From Candidatus Nitrospira allomarina (GTDB lineage Bacteria > Nitrospirota > Nitrospiria > Nitrospirales > UBA8639), in assembly GCF_032050975.1 (NCBI RefSeq), contig NZ_CP116967.1, positions 186,001 through 250,000 on the forward strand: a stretch of 64,000 nt of DNA, read 5' to 3'. Numbering within the stretch: the first letter of the stretch is position 1; each line of letters begins with the position of its first letter. This document shows, one piece after another, positions 37,166 to 44,978 of this stretch. The notes below the pieces were generated by a model that made no database searches, was not told the DNA's origin, and saw nothing but the letters and a program-made list of their open reading frames with translations. The position numbers and the translations under genes are program-made.

Positions 37166-37453
37166 ATGAGGCAGGTCTACATGATCACCTATCCAACGGG
37201 GAAGATATACATTGGAAAGGATCGTTTTGGCAGCTATCGATACTACGGTAGCCCTGACATGGCCGTGGTGAATGCGGATTTTGAAAGTCTCCCAGAGGAA
37301 GTTCGGAAGAGCTACAACATCAAGAAGGAAATTCTATGGGAATCGGCGGATTGCTCTGAAGGTGAACTAACGGCAAAAGAAGTAGAGTTTATTCGTAAGT
37401 ATGAGTCCAATAATCCTTCGATAGGGTATAACCGATGGCCGAAATTTAAATAG
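37166..37453 (+). CDS. GIY-YIG domain protein
   Basis: From ATG 37166 a 95-residue protein. RQVYMITYPTGKIYIGKD has the GIY-YIG core (VYMI, IYIG), then SYRYYGSPDMAVV and an acidic helix KEILWESADCSEGELTAKEVEFIRKY whose Glu residues would bind metal; the end is NPSIGYNRWP. It belongs to a different GIY-YIG subgroup from the repeat-associated nuclease at 24 kb. An in-frame TTG at 37142 would add eight residues. It follows HicBA by 86 bases. Confidence 0.75.
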   Translation: MRQVYMITYPTGKIYIGKDRFGSYRYYGSPDMAVVNADFESLPEEVRKSYNIKKEILWESADCSEGELTAKEVEFIRKYESNNPSIGYNRWPKFK

Positions 37454-37525
37454 GTCCGGATCCACCATATCAAACGCACGGTATGTCATAAGCAAATAAA
37501 ATACATCGTTGCACGGATACCACTC

Positions 37526-37678
37526 ATGCCAAGTGCTACTATTAAAACTTTTCTTGTCCACGGAGACCCCAAGTGGCTCCGAACAGCAGAATTGTCAAAC
37601 TGGACAGGCAAGGCTGTCGCCGGTCCGCGAATTGGATTTGATATTGTGCTTGCCTGTGATGAATCGCAAAATTCATGC
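37526..37678 (+). pseudogene. N-terminal fragment of a GIY-YIG/DUF4357-type protein
   Basis: The first 50 codons, TIKTFLVHGDPKWLRTAEL followed by SNWTGKAVAGPR, match the N-terminus of larger GIY-YIG proteins with a DUF4357 tail, as recalled from the family. The homology stops where repeat family B begins at about 37680; the frame then runs on through repeat sequence to 38110 as unrelated, low-quality protein. The gene is therefore cut by the repeat, and no C-terminal part was found downstream. Confidence 0.6.
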
Positions 37679-37680
37679 AG

Positions 37681-38008
37681 GGGGTCAAGTCTGTTGTTGA
37701 GATTTTCGTGCGCAGGTTGGAGAAGCAGTCTGCAGGCAAAGGCTCCAAGAACCAGGTGGACAGGTGACCCCATATTTACATACTCATACTCAGCTCTCGT
37801 GCCTATATGCTGTTCTGGTATTGCCGGGTCTCGCCCCGGCAGGCGAGGCCCTTTTGTTTCGGCAAAAGGGCCCAAAACCATTGACGCCCCGTCCTGCCGT
37901 ATTGGATGGGACGGACGCAAGATAAAGAGCGGACCAACTCGCGGCGCTCAGACAGGATCCGCCAAATACCAAGAGCGTCCATCCCTGGGGCCGGCCGGCA
38001 GGCGTCAG
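37681..38008 (+). repeat. Repeat family B, copy 2
   Basis: A direct copy of the element at 36154-36520. GGGGTCAAGTCTGTTGTTGA, the GC-rich hairpin TTGCCGGGTCTCGCCCCGGCA and the end GGCAGGCGTCAG are shared. It differs by many substitutions and a few indels, so the copies are old. It interrupts the GIY-YIG/DUF4357 fragment. Confidence 0.8.
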
Positions 38009-38064
38009 AGCGGGAAAAGATTCACAACACGTTTCCAGGCCGAGGATTCAAACCTTGGGATAAT

Positions 38065-38271
38065 GGGGTTAGGCATGAGTATTGATAATTGTTCTATGTG
38101 TGGCTTTTGAAGGTTCCAGCTATGGCTGGAACACCGCGTTGAAATTCCATGACGCCCTTTCTCACCTCATTGCCTGAGACAACCACCGCATTACCCTCTA
38201 TCCTGTTGCGACGGATGATCCCAAGCATCATGCATGCCATTTAAATTAAATCAATAGTCATGCCTGACCCC
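38065..38271. mobile_element. MITE-like element with terminal inverted repeats
   Basis: GGGGTTAGGCATGAGTAT at the left end and ATAGTCATGCCTGACCCC at the right end form inverted repeats of about 22 bases with two mismatches. The interior of about 160 bases has a perfect hairpin, GTTCCAGC-TATG-GCTGGAAC, near 38114-38133, and no transposase. The ends are reminiscent of the flanks of IS200-like/RAYT elements, which is from memory. The right end touches the stop codon of the HNH gene. Confidence 0.55.
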
Positions 38272-38272
38272 C

Positions 38273-38581
38273 CTATCTTTCAATTGTCTGTTTAATTATT
38301 GAAGCTACTGTATCAGGGCTAATGTTACGTTCTTTACAATATTTTGATTGAAACCAAACCGAAAGTTGTTTTTGACCTTTGCTTGCATTACAGCCGCGGC
38401 AACAAAGTACAATATTTCCTCTAGTGATAATTTTTGCATCATTGATTATATGCTCCCAACTTGCGGCAGTTTTAATAGATACCTTTGCTAGTGTAAATTC
38501 AACGCCACAGTAGACACACTTTTTATCTCTTTCCCTTACTTCCTTTTCAAGCCAGTCTGGAATATTCCAATTATTTGACAT
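38273..38581 (-). CDS. Small HNH endonuclease
   Basis: From ATG 38581 a 102-residue HNH protein. CVYCG gives the first zinc pair, SWEHIINDAKI holds the HNH His, and NIVLCCRGCNASKGQKQL gives the Asn and second Cys pair. The Trp-rich start (NNWNIPDWLEKEVRERDKKC) is common in this subgroup. Such short HNH enzymes occur in phages, cassettes and as stand-alone nucleases. It lies downstream of the attC site and may itself be a cassette gene. AT-rich composition differs from the flanking chromosome. Confidence 0.85.
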   Translation of the reverse strand: MSNNWNIPDWLEKEVRERDKKCVYCGVEFTLAKVSIKTAASWEHIINDAKIITRGNIVLCCRGCNASKGQKQLSVWFQSKYCKERNISPDTVASIIKQTIER

Positions 38582-38690
38582 GAGAACAGAGGTCACCCAT
38601 ACCTTAGTTCCGCAAGCAGTGTCGAGATGGGATCAAAGAAGATGATTCTACTATAGTTACCAGCCCATTCATGATCTACACCTATAGGGC

Positions 38691-38748
38691 ACATAACTTT
38701 TGAGTTTAGCGGCAGCCGTAGGCTGTCCGCTGAAACGAATGGTTCGGC
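38691..38748 (-). other. Integron-type attC recombination site
   Basis: Read on the minus strand: outer core GCCGAAC (38742-38748), a five-base spacer, L'' GTTTCAGC, a stem GCGGACAGCC-TAC-GGCTGCCGC with an unpaired A, L' GCTAAAC (38704-38710), a six-base spacer and GTTATGT (38691-38697). L'' has one extra unpaired base relative to L', the hallmark of folded attC sites. The simple-site cores deviate by one base each from RYYYAAC and GTTRRRY. GTTCGGC at 39336-39342 marks the matching start of the cassette. Confidence 0.7.
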
Positions 38749-38762
38749 GTCTGCTCACGGCA

Positions 38763-39326
38763 CTAGAAAAAGAGCTCGAAGCATTTCTTGAGTGCGGCAC
38801 GAAAGACCTCGACTGATAGGAACTTGGCACTGCCCTTCAGCCAACGAACCGCGCGCGATGGTTCTGCGGGACTGGCGGGTTGGGCTGATAGGTAATTCTC
38901 GATAGCGGTGTAAATCTCTGAGAATCCGTGTACCAGATCAGCACTTTCGAGCTGCGCAATTTGAATGTCCTCTATGGCCCCCTCGTGTATACGAAAGAAG
39001 ACTACACATGGAAGCGTTGCTTGGCCTTCGATTCCAAGTGCACGGAAAAAGTGCGTGTTGAATCCCTCCACGGCGGCTCGTGTACCAGCATGCAAGTAGA
39101 AGACGCTCAACCGAGTGCCGGACAGACGATCAAGCTTGGCAAAGACGCCCTGGTTCTTGAGAATCTTGCGAAGCTCTTGATCTGTGAAGTCGTAGAAGAT
39201 GAAAGCGAATGACCGCGCTCGGCCTTGAGCCAGGTGTTGAGCGCAGATCTCATCAAAGCGCGCAAGGAACGATTCCAGGCCGTGGCCTATGCCGTTCCCG
39301 TTGCCTTGTTCGAAGATGGGGATCAT
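38763..39326 (-). CDS. Integron cassette protein of unknown function
   Basis: A 187-residue soluble protein not assigned to a family. IPIFEQGNGNGIGHGLESF opens it, a beta-alpha core follows (RSFAFIFYDFTDQELRKILKNQGVF, RLSVFYLHAGTRAAVEGFN, TLPCVVFFRIHEGAI), and the end is a positively charged helix pair. The gene lies within a cassette bounded by GTTCGGC (39336) and the attC at 38691-38748, 15 bases after its stop. No ribosome binding site is seen. Confidence 0.7.
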   Translation of the reverse strand: MIPIFEQGNGNGIGHGLESFLARFDEICAQHLAQGRARSFAFIFYDFTDQELRKILKNQGVFAKLDRLSGTRLSVFYLHAGTRAAVEGFNTHFFRALGIEGQATLPCVVFFRIHEGAIEDIQIAQLESADLVHGFSEIYTAIENYLSAQPASPAEPSRAVRWLKGSAKFLSVEVFRAALKKCFELFF

Positions 39327-39342
39327 AATTCAGACGCCGAAC

Positions 39343-39730
39343 AATGTTTAGACGGATCCGCATAAGAGCCGGATCTGCCCATTTCTGTCCGTATAACACG
39401 CCATCGAGTTTTCTGAAAATAACGACATGCACGTTGCCATTTTAATGAGTTCACCCGAATGGCATCCGGTCGCGTCTTCTTCCCTTAAATGTTCATGCGG
39501 TTCCCTGATATTTTCGGTCACTCGGGTGTGCTCTCGAAACCCTGGACCGCACAATACAGAAAGCCCCTCAATGCAACGTATTCTTGAACAATGTTGGAAC
39601 GAAATCAAGGATACTGATCTTCATTCATACCGCTTCGGAAGCGCTTTCTTCGCCTCCCGCAAGTCGAAAATCTTGTCCGGTCCGGATGAAACCCTCAGCG
39701 TGGTTTCGCGCAATAGCGTCTCGTATCAGT
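39343..39730 (+). repeat. Repeat family C, copy 1 (longest)
   Basis: It begins AATGTTTAGACGGATCCGC directly after GCCGAAC, with a GATCCG...CGGATC hairpin, then TCTGTCCGTATAACACGCC, CCGAATGGCATCCGGT, CTCGAAACCCTGG, ATTCTTGAACAATG, CTGATCTTCATTCATACCGC and CGCGCAATA. Further copies lie at 40419-40585 (left part), 41248-41465 (right part) and 44108-44405, all in the same direction. No protein is encoded. Three copies lie just upstream of minus-strand genes. Confidence 0.85.
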
Positions 39731-39851
39731 AATGGGGTCAGGCCTGAGTAAGGTAATCTCGAGACAGCAGGCTTCAGAGCAGAGGAAAAGACCCGCATAG
39801 CGCCGTCCGCTTCCCGGCGTCGGTGTTAATAAGGTTGTTCGGTTATCTTTG

Positions 39852-40394
39852 TTAATCCAGTTCTTCTAGTGCTTTCTTGGCACATTCCGGACAGTAGCCG
39901 TGAGAAAATTCAGTGCCAGAATGTTTGGAAATATAAGATTCAATTTGTTGCCAATTGCCTTCTTCATTTCGAATTTTCTTGCAGACACTGCAAATCGACA
40001 AAAAGCTTTCAAGCATTTTTATTTCCAACAGCGCTTTTCTAAGATCATCTGCTTTATTTTTTTCTAATTGTAATAAAATATTAATTTTACATATCGACAA
40101 ACCAATAATTACGAAAGAACTAAGCCTAATAAATGTATTCCATATAGCCAAAATATTTGAGGAATAATTATGTCCCGATAGTTTGTCTGCAACAAACCAG
40201 ACACATGCGCATATTATTGAGATTGCTATTGTTAGGTGAATGCCATAAAACCAAGCTGCAATGATTACGGGAATGAAGTAAAACACAAAGAAATTAAGTT
40301 CATATCCTGTCTGCCAGTCAATCCATCCGAGAAAGCATATGATTAAGACAATCCCCAGAAATCCAAATATTTGTTTGTGCATGTGAGTTTTCAT
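39852..40394 (-). CDS. Membrane protein with Cys-rich sensor-type tail
   Basis: From ATG 40394 a 180-residue protein. Four hydrophobic segments at about residues 8-105 (IFGFLGIVLIICFLGW; FFVFYFIPVIIAAWF; AISIICACVWFV; RLSSFVIIGLSI) resemble a short MASE/DUF4118-like membrane sensor. A coiled stretch follows, then the tail LSICSVCKKIRNEEGNWQQ ... HGYCPECAKK, a CxxC...CxxC module known from the ends of PAS and response-regulator proteins. No output domain is left. AAGG precedes the start by six bases. It lies between two copies of repeat C, bounded by GTTCGGC (40412) and ACCGAAC (39837), so it may be a cassette gene. Confidence 0.7.
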   Translation of the reverse strand: MKTHMHKQIFGFLGIVLIICFLGWIDWQTGYELNFFVFYFIPVIIAAWFYGIHLTIAISIICACVWFVADKLSGHNYSSNILAIWNTFIRLSSFVIIGLSICKINILLQLEKNKADDLRKALLEIKMLESFLSICSVCKKIRNEEGNWQQIESYISKHSGTEFSHGYCPECAKKALEELD

Positions 40395-40418
40395 ACGACC
40401 TTGTTTAGCTGGCCGAAC

Positions 40419-40585
40419 AAGGTTTAGGCGGATCCGCATAAGAGCGGGATCTGCCCATTCCTGTGCGTATCACACACCACCGAATTTTCTGAAAACAAGG
40501 ATATGATCGTTGCCAGTTCAATGAGATCACCCAAATGGCATCCGGTAGCATCTTCTTCCGTTAAGTGTTCTCTCGAAACACAAGG
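40419..40585 (+). repeat. Repeat family C, copy 2 (left part)
   Basis: Directly after GCCGAAC (40412-40418) comes AAGGTTTAGGCGGATCCGC, then GGGATCTGCCCATTCC, CACACCACCGAATTTTCTG, CAAATGGCATCCGGTAGC and TCTCGAAACACAAGG. It follows copy 1 closely and stops 15 bases before the end of the acetyltransferase gene. Confidence 0.8.
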
Positions 40586-40600
40586 GCCATATGGTTTCAC

Positions 40601-41185
40601 TTAACGTGCGGCACGGAGCATGGGGAAAATCCGTGGTGAACTGCCAGCCTGAATTTCTCCCACAACCTTGAATCCAAAGCGTCTATAGAGAGGAATATTG
40701 GCCGGGTTGGTCGCCTCAAGGTAAGCCGCAACGTGAGCGCCATCACTCCCCTCAACGCCCTGTGCAAGCAACGCACTGGCGTAACCCTGGCCCTGAAACA
40801 TTGGCTCAACCCCAATGGCAGGCAGGTACCAATGTGGAACCGGCGGATGCGACGCGCCGGCTTGTTCCAGTAAGGCCAACGCATCCCCTTGCAGTTCAGG
40901 GTCCACGCCTTCTTGCATGACAGTAGTGACCCCCTCTTCGTCAGGACCGACACCGGGAGGCAGCCAGAGCGCTACGGCTTTATAATCTTCCGAACGATAG
41001 GCCGTTTCGTGGTCGAAAGCGCGTCCAGCAAAGTGCTTCAATGCTAGTGGGAAGTAATGAAGATACTGTTTGGCATCGGGAAACATCCAGCGAATGAACG
41101 GATCGGAGACAAACGCGGTCACGAGAGTGGCGATAGCCCTATCGTAGTCGGATTGCAATGCGGGTGTTGCTGAGGGTGGTGACAT
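40601..41185 (-). CDS. GNAT family N-acetyltransferase
   Basis: A 194-residue protein. The N-terminal ATLVTAFVSDPFIRWMFPDA is common in the GNAT subgroup related to puromycin and other small-molecule acetyltransferases. The acetyl-CoA loop is PMFQGQGYASALLAQG near residues 128-142 (Q-G-Q-G-Y-A), and the C-terminal motif EATNPANIPLYRRFGFKVVGE is clear. Substrate unknown. AGAGG precedes the ATG. It is flanked by repeat C on both sides. Confidence 0.9.
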   Translation of the reverse strand: MSPPSATPALQSDYDRAIATLVTAFVSDPFIRWMFPDAKQYLHYFPLALKHFAGRAFDHETAYRSEDYKAVALWLPPGVGPDEEGVTTVMQEGVDPELQGDALALLEQAGASHPPVPHWYLPAIGVEPMFQGQGYASALLAQGVEGSDGAHVAAYLEATNPANIPLYRRFGFKVVGEIQAGSSPRIFPMLRAAR

Positions 41186-41247
41186 TGAGCCTCTTGGGAT
41201 GATGGCAAGGTGGAAAGGTATGCACTACGGCCATGGGAACTGCGATC

Positions 41248-41465
41248 CATTTTCGGTCACCCATGTGTATTCCCGAAACCCCTGGGGCACACCATCCAGC
41301 CAGTTTCGATGCGACCGATTCTTGAATAATGTTGTACATATGTCAAGAATTAAAATCTTCTTTCATAATGTTTCCAGAGGTTTTTTTTGCCTCCTGCTAA
41401 ACAAATATCTGCTCCGGCCCGGATAGGACTCTGAGTGATCTTTCGCGCAATAACATTTTCCACCA
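41248..41465 (+). repeat. Repeat family C, copy 3 (right part)
   Basis: TTTTCGGTCACCCATGTG, CCCGAAACCCCTGG, GATTCTTGAATAATGTTG, AATCTTCTTTCATAATG, TCCGGCCCGGATAGGACTC and TTTCGCGCAATAAC follow the right half of copy 1 with substitutions. The hairpin-bearing left half is missing. Confidence 0.7.
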
Positions 41466-41512
41466 GATAGAGATTGAGACGATGTACCTTCTTAAGATAA
41501 AACAGGCCTGCC

Positions 41513-42012
41513 GCCCAAACTCAGGACAGAATTCAGGAAAGCTTTCGCTAAGACCCTGGCCTCTCCAGCTGGGCACAGATCCTTCGCCGCCGGCTCAGGA
41601 TGACAATCAGTTTATCGCTCTTCCTCGTAAGGTGCATGCCCCCCTTTTGAGGATGTTCAAAAGAAACGAAACAGGATTCAAATATTTTATTGAGCGTGTC
41701 GTGCATAGATAGGGGGTAGCAGTCCGCAGGCAAAGGCTTCAGGAAACAGATTGGACAGATGGAGGCAAAATTTCGTCGACAATTGATTTGTTACCCTGAC
41801 TCTAAAATTTTCCTCTCCCCTGCTCCGACGTCTGCCGGGGCGAAACCCGGCAACACAGCACGTGAGTATAGGTGGGGAACCTATGTACGATGCCTTCACC
41901 TACCCACACGTTTTACTGTCTAATTCAGGACAAAATTCAGGAAAGCTTTCGCTAAGACCGCGGTCTCTCCACCTGGGCACAGATCCTTCGCCGCCGGCTC
42001 AGGATGACAATC
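41513..42012. repeat. Repeat family D (two copies) with rearranged family B
   Basis: Family D, AGGACAGAATTCAGG-AAAGCTTTCGCTAAGACC-...-CTGGGCACAGATCCTTCGCC-...-CTCAGGATGACAAT, occurs at about 41520-41608 and 41925-42012, and again at 44680-44763. Its right end equals the right half of family A. Between the first two copies (about 41700-41860) lies family B sequence in which the left part is direct and the CTGCCGGGGCGAAACCCGGCA part is inverted. No gene is contained. Confidence 0.75.
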
Positions 42013-42198
42013 TGTTTATGGCTCACTCTTTCTTATTTTTAAACCGGCCTTCGATGTTTGTTTTAATTCCGGCAATAGTCATGGAAACTTTCCAGCCAAT
42101 AGACTTCCGCTGAACTTCACCCCCTCAAATTACTCTTGGTTGGGCTGGACATTGGGATTTATGTAGAATTGAGTCAAACGCTGGAGGAAGGGTAACTC

Positions 42199-42337
42199 AT
42201 GAGTGAACTGGAACAGCTGGAGCAACAGGTCCTGAATCTGCCGCCCCAAGACCCGGCTCAGTTTCGGGAATGGTTCCTTGAGTTCGATGCACGTGCCTGG
42301 GGATCAGCAGATTGAAGCTGATCACAAGGGAGAGTAA
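42199..42337 (+). pseudogene. Frameshifted short antitoxin-like gene
   Basis: ATG 42199 follows GGAGGAAGG and opens SELEQLEQQVLNLPPQDPA ... FREWFLEFDARAWG, the start of a small addiction-module-type antitoxin. The frame ends at TGA 42313. One frame over, DQQIEADHKGE continues the expected family text (pattern 'W.Q.IEADHKAGKL') to TAA at 42335-42337. A one-base insertion near 42300 explains the break. A possible toxin remnant follows to about 42490 but was not recognised. Confidence 0.6.
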
Positions 42338-42501
42338 CTCGCTGAGTTAAAAAAGGGGGTAAGCGCGTCGAGTCGAGCAGCGCATTCGGCTGCCGCAGAC
42401 GGCTGGATTGAAGAGGCTGAAGGCAGTTGGGTATTTCACCTTCCTAGCCCGCCGTAGGGCACTTGCGGAACTGATCTGCAATCCTTAAGTGTCCGGAAGG
42501 C

Positions 42502-44007
42502 TTACATTTGCTCCATATCTTTGATGGCCGGTCCATGCAGTACTTTGCCATCAGCAGCGAAACGCGAGCCGTGACAGGGACAATCCCAACTCTTTTCCGC
42601 CGGGTTCCACTGTACGAAGCAACCCATATGAGTACAGGCCGGCGACAGGGTACTCACCGTACCGTCTTCCGCTTTATACATCGCCACTTTTCCCCGTTCC
42701 GTTTTCACAATCTTACCCTCACCAAGCGGGATGCTATCGGGTGTTTCGTTCGTCATGCGGTCGCCGACGAAATGTTTAACAATATCGGCTCCCTGCCCGA
42801 CTAAATCCGGGACTCCCGCCAGATTTGCGCGGTTCGGATCGAACACTTCCGCCCACGAATTCTCGCGATTTAAAATCAAATCGCGCAAGAGCATTCCGGC
42901 CACGGTGCTATTAGTCATGCCCCAGCCAGCAAACCCGGTGGCGACATAGAGATGCCGTGAAGATGGTCCATACCGTCCGATGTACGGCACTCCGTCAATG
43001 GTGCGATTGTCCTGTGTTGACCAGCGATATTCCACCGACTCGATAGCAAACCGCTCGCGCGCCCATTGCTCGAGCCTTTGATAACGGGCCACGGTATCAT
43101 CGCCCTGTCCGGTTTTGTGTCCTTCGCCGCCGACCAAAAGCCAGTCACCCCCGGGCACCGGATAGCTCCGCACAGAGTAGGACGGCTCCGTGCTGATAAA
43201 CATGCCAAGCGGCACCGGCTCCCCCACGCGGGCGGCCAACACATAGGACCGATGCGACTGCAGACGAAAGGAGTACAGAGCTTTGTCGTTAAACGGAAAG
43301 TGGCTGGCTACGATGACCGAGCGCGCGGCAATCGCGCCCTGCTCGGTGGTGATAGCGCACGGCTCGCCTTCTTCCACATTCACGACGCGAGTTCTTTCAA
43401 AAATATAACTGTCCTCGCCGGGGATGTCTTGCGCCAAAGCCAGCAAGTATTTACGCGGATGGAATTGCGCCTGATTGTCGAAACGCACAGCGGCTTGTAC
43501 CGAAAAGGGCAACGGCGTTTCATGCGTGAAAGTGGCCGGAAGCCCAAGCTTCAATGCCGCGTCCGCTTCAGCCTTGATCTGATTTACCTCGTCCTCAGAC
43601 TCCGTATAGGTGTAGGCCTCGCTGCGGAAAAAATCGCAGTCGATGTGTTTAGCTCGAACCAGGTCGGCGATCTGTTCGATGGCGGCCTGATTCGCCTCGG
43701 CGTACGCACGCGCCTTCTCTTCCCCGAAATGGCGGATGAGATCATCGTAAATCAATTTGTGCTGTGAAGTTATTTTGGCGGTCGTGTAGCCGGTCACACC
43801 CTGAATGATGCGCCCGGCTTCCAGCACCGCGACGGTTTTTCCCTGAGCCTTGAGCAGCGTTGCCGCCGTTAGGCCGACCAGTCCTCCGCCTATAATGGCC
43901 ACATCCACAGTCAATCCGCTTTGTAAAGACGGAAAACGTGTTTCCGGGGTCGTGTCGAGCCAGAGTGAATTCGGCTTGCCGGGCAGAGATTGATAATGAT
44001 TGGGCAT
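42502..44007 (-). CDS. FAD-dependent oxidoreductase with C-terminal Rieske domain
   Basis: A 501-residue DAO-type flavoprotein. VAIIGGGLVGLTAATLL near residue 36 binds FAD, and a typical substrate domain follows (SYPVPGGDWLLVGGEGHKTG; GTDGVP-like TIDGVPYIGRYG; FAGWGMTNSTVAG). The C-terminal 90 residues form a Rieske [2Fe-2S] domain with CTHMGC and CPCHGS. This fusion is known in many bacteria and is often annotated as a glycine/D-amino-acid oxidase-like protein; the real substrate is unknown. It lies alone among repeats and may be transferred DNA. The start follows no strong ribosome binding site. Confidence 0.92.
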   Translation of the reverse strand: MPNHYQSLPGKPNSLWLDTTPETRFPSLQSGLTVDVAIIGGGLVGLTAATLLKAQGKTVAVLEAGRIIQGVTGYTTAKITSQHKLIYDDLIRHFGEEKARAYAEANQAAIEQIADLVRAKHIDCDFFRSEAYTYTESEDEVNQIKAEADAALKLGLPATFTHETPLPFSVQAAVRFDNQAQFHPRKYLLALAQDIPGEDSYIFERTRVVNVEEGEPCAITTEQGAIAARSVIVASHFPFNDKALYSFRLQSHRSYVLAARVGEPVPLGMFISTEPSYSVRSYPVPGGDWLLVGGEGHKTGQGDDTVARYQRLEQWARERFAIESVEYRWSTQDNRTIDGVPYIGRYGPSSRHLYVATGFAGWGMTNSTVAGMLLRDLILNRENSWAEVFDPNRANLAGVPDLVGQGADIVKHFVGDRMTNETPDSIPLGEGKIVKTERGKVAMYKAEDGTVSTLSPACTHMGCFVQWNPAEKSWDCPCHGSRFAADGKVLHGPAIKDMEQM

Positions 44008-44107
44008 AGTGTTTTTTTACCGGAGTAATCCGGTGCACTCCTGGTTAATTTATAGTAGTAAAATTACCCGCCCGTAAACGTCGTAAAGTATCGCGTAGCG
44101 GGCTCAC

Positions 44108-44405
44108 AATGTTTAGGCGGATTCGCATAGGAGCTGGATCTGCCTGTTTCTGTCCGTATTACACGCCAGTCAATAAGTTCCCCCAAAATGCCATCCGGTA
44201 ACATCTGCCTCTCGTAATTATTCATGGAACTGGCTGACAAATCCTCTCACGTATTTGTGCACTCGAAACATAATTAAACCACACCATCCCACTTCTCTCG
44301 ATTCGACAAATTCCCGGACAACGAAGGAATTACGTCAAGAATACTGATCTTCATTCATACCGCTTCCGGAGTTCTGTCTTCGCCTACTGGCAGACATATC
44401 TTCTC
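44108..44405 (+). repeat. Repeat family C, copy 4
   Basis: AATGTTTAGGCGGATTCGC, GCTGGATCTGCCTG, TCTGTCCGTATTACACGCC, AATGCCATCCGGTAAC, CACTCGAAACATAATTAAAC and ACTGATCTTCATTCATACCG match copy 1 in order. It lies upstream of the FAD/Rieske gene, as copies 1 and 2 lie upstream of other minus-strand genes. The GCCGAAC core is not present at its left end. Confidence 0.8.
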
Positions 44406-44413
44406 AACGGTTC

Positions 44414-44763
44414 CGACGCCTGCCGCCCATCCCATGATCGGACGCTCTTTTTCCTGGCGGGCCTTGTGTGAGCCTGGCGAGTTGGCCCGCTCTCCCGTGA
44501 TTAGCGTCCGATCAATCAGATAAGACGGGCGGGGCGTCATTGGTTTTGGCTACTTTTGCCGGAACAAAAGTGGCTCGCCTGCCGGGGCGAAACCCGGCAA
44601 CACAAAGCATCACGTGAGAACAAGAGTGAGAACACACGTGCGATGGCTTCACCTGCCCACACGTTTTCCTGCCAAACTCAGGACAGAATTCAGGCAAGAT
44701 TTCGCTAGACCTTGGCTATTCCACCTGGGCCCAGATCCTTCGCCGATAGCTCAGGATGACAAT
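44414..44763. repeat. Inverted family B copy followed by family D
   Basis: GACGCCTGCCGCC, GAGTTGGCCCGCTC, GGGGCGTCATTGGTTTTGG and GCCTGCCGGGGCGAAACCCGGCAA (in two halves) are family B read in reverse. From about 44680 a family D copy follows, ending CTCAGGATGACAAT. The rest of the gap to 44978 holds no gene. Confidence 0.75.
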
Positions 44764-44978
44764 CCGTTGATCGCTCTGTCTTCGCATGTTTTCCCACTTG
44801 TGTTAGGGTATGTATGCTCTCATTCCGGATAGCCCTTCATCAGGTAATTGAAATACCCTCAATATTAAGCCAAGCCGTTTCCTCCCTTACTGTTCACGGA
44901 CTCTCATTTACTATGATAACCTCTTTAAGGTGTTAGGCTTCTTTAGTTATCCCGCTTCAAATTTGCAAAGATTTAACT

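Noticed and set aside
37526-38110. A 194-residue ORF
   Set aside because: Only the first 50 codons resemble a protein; the rest is repeat family B and MITE sequence read by chance.
34969-44763. A complete prophage or conjugative element
   Set aside because: No integrase, capsid, tail, relaxase or transfer gene is present; the island consists of small genes and repeats only.
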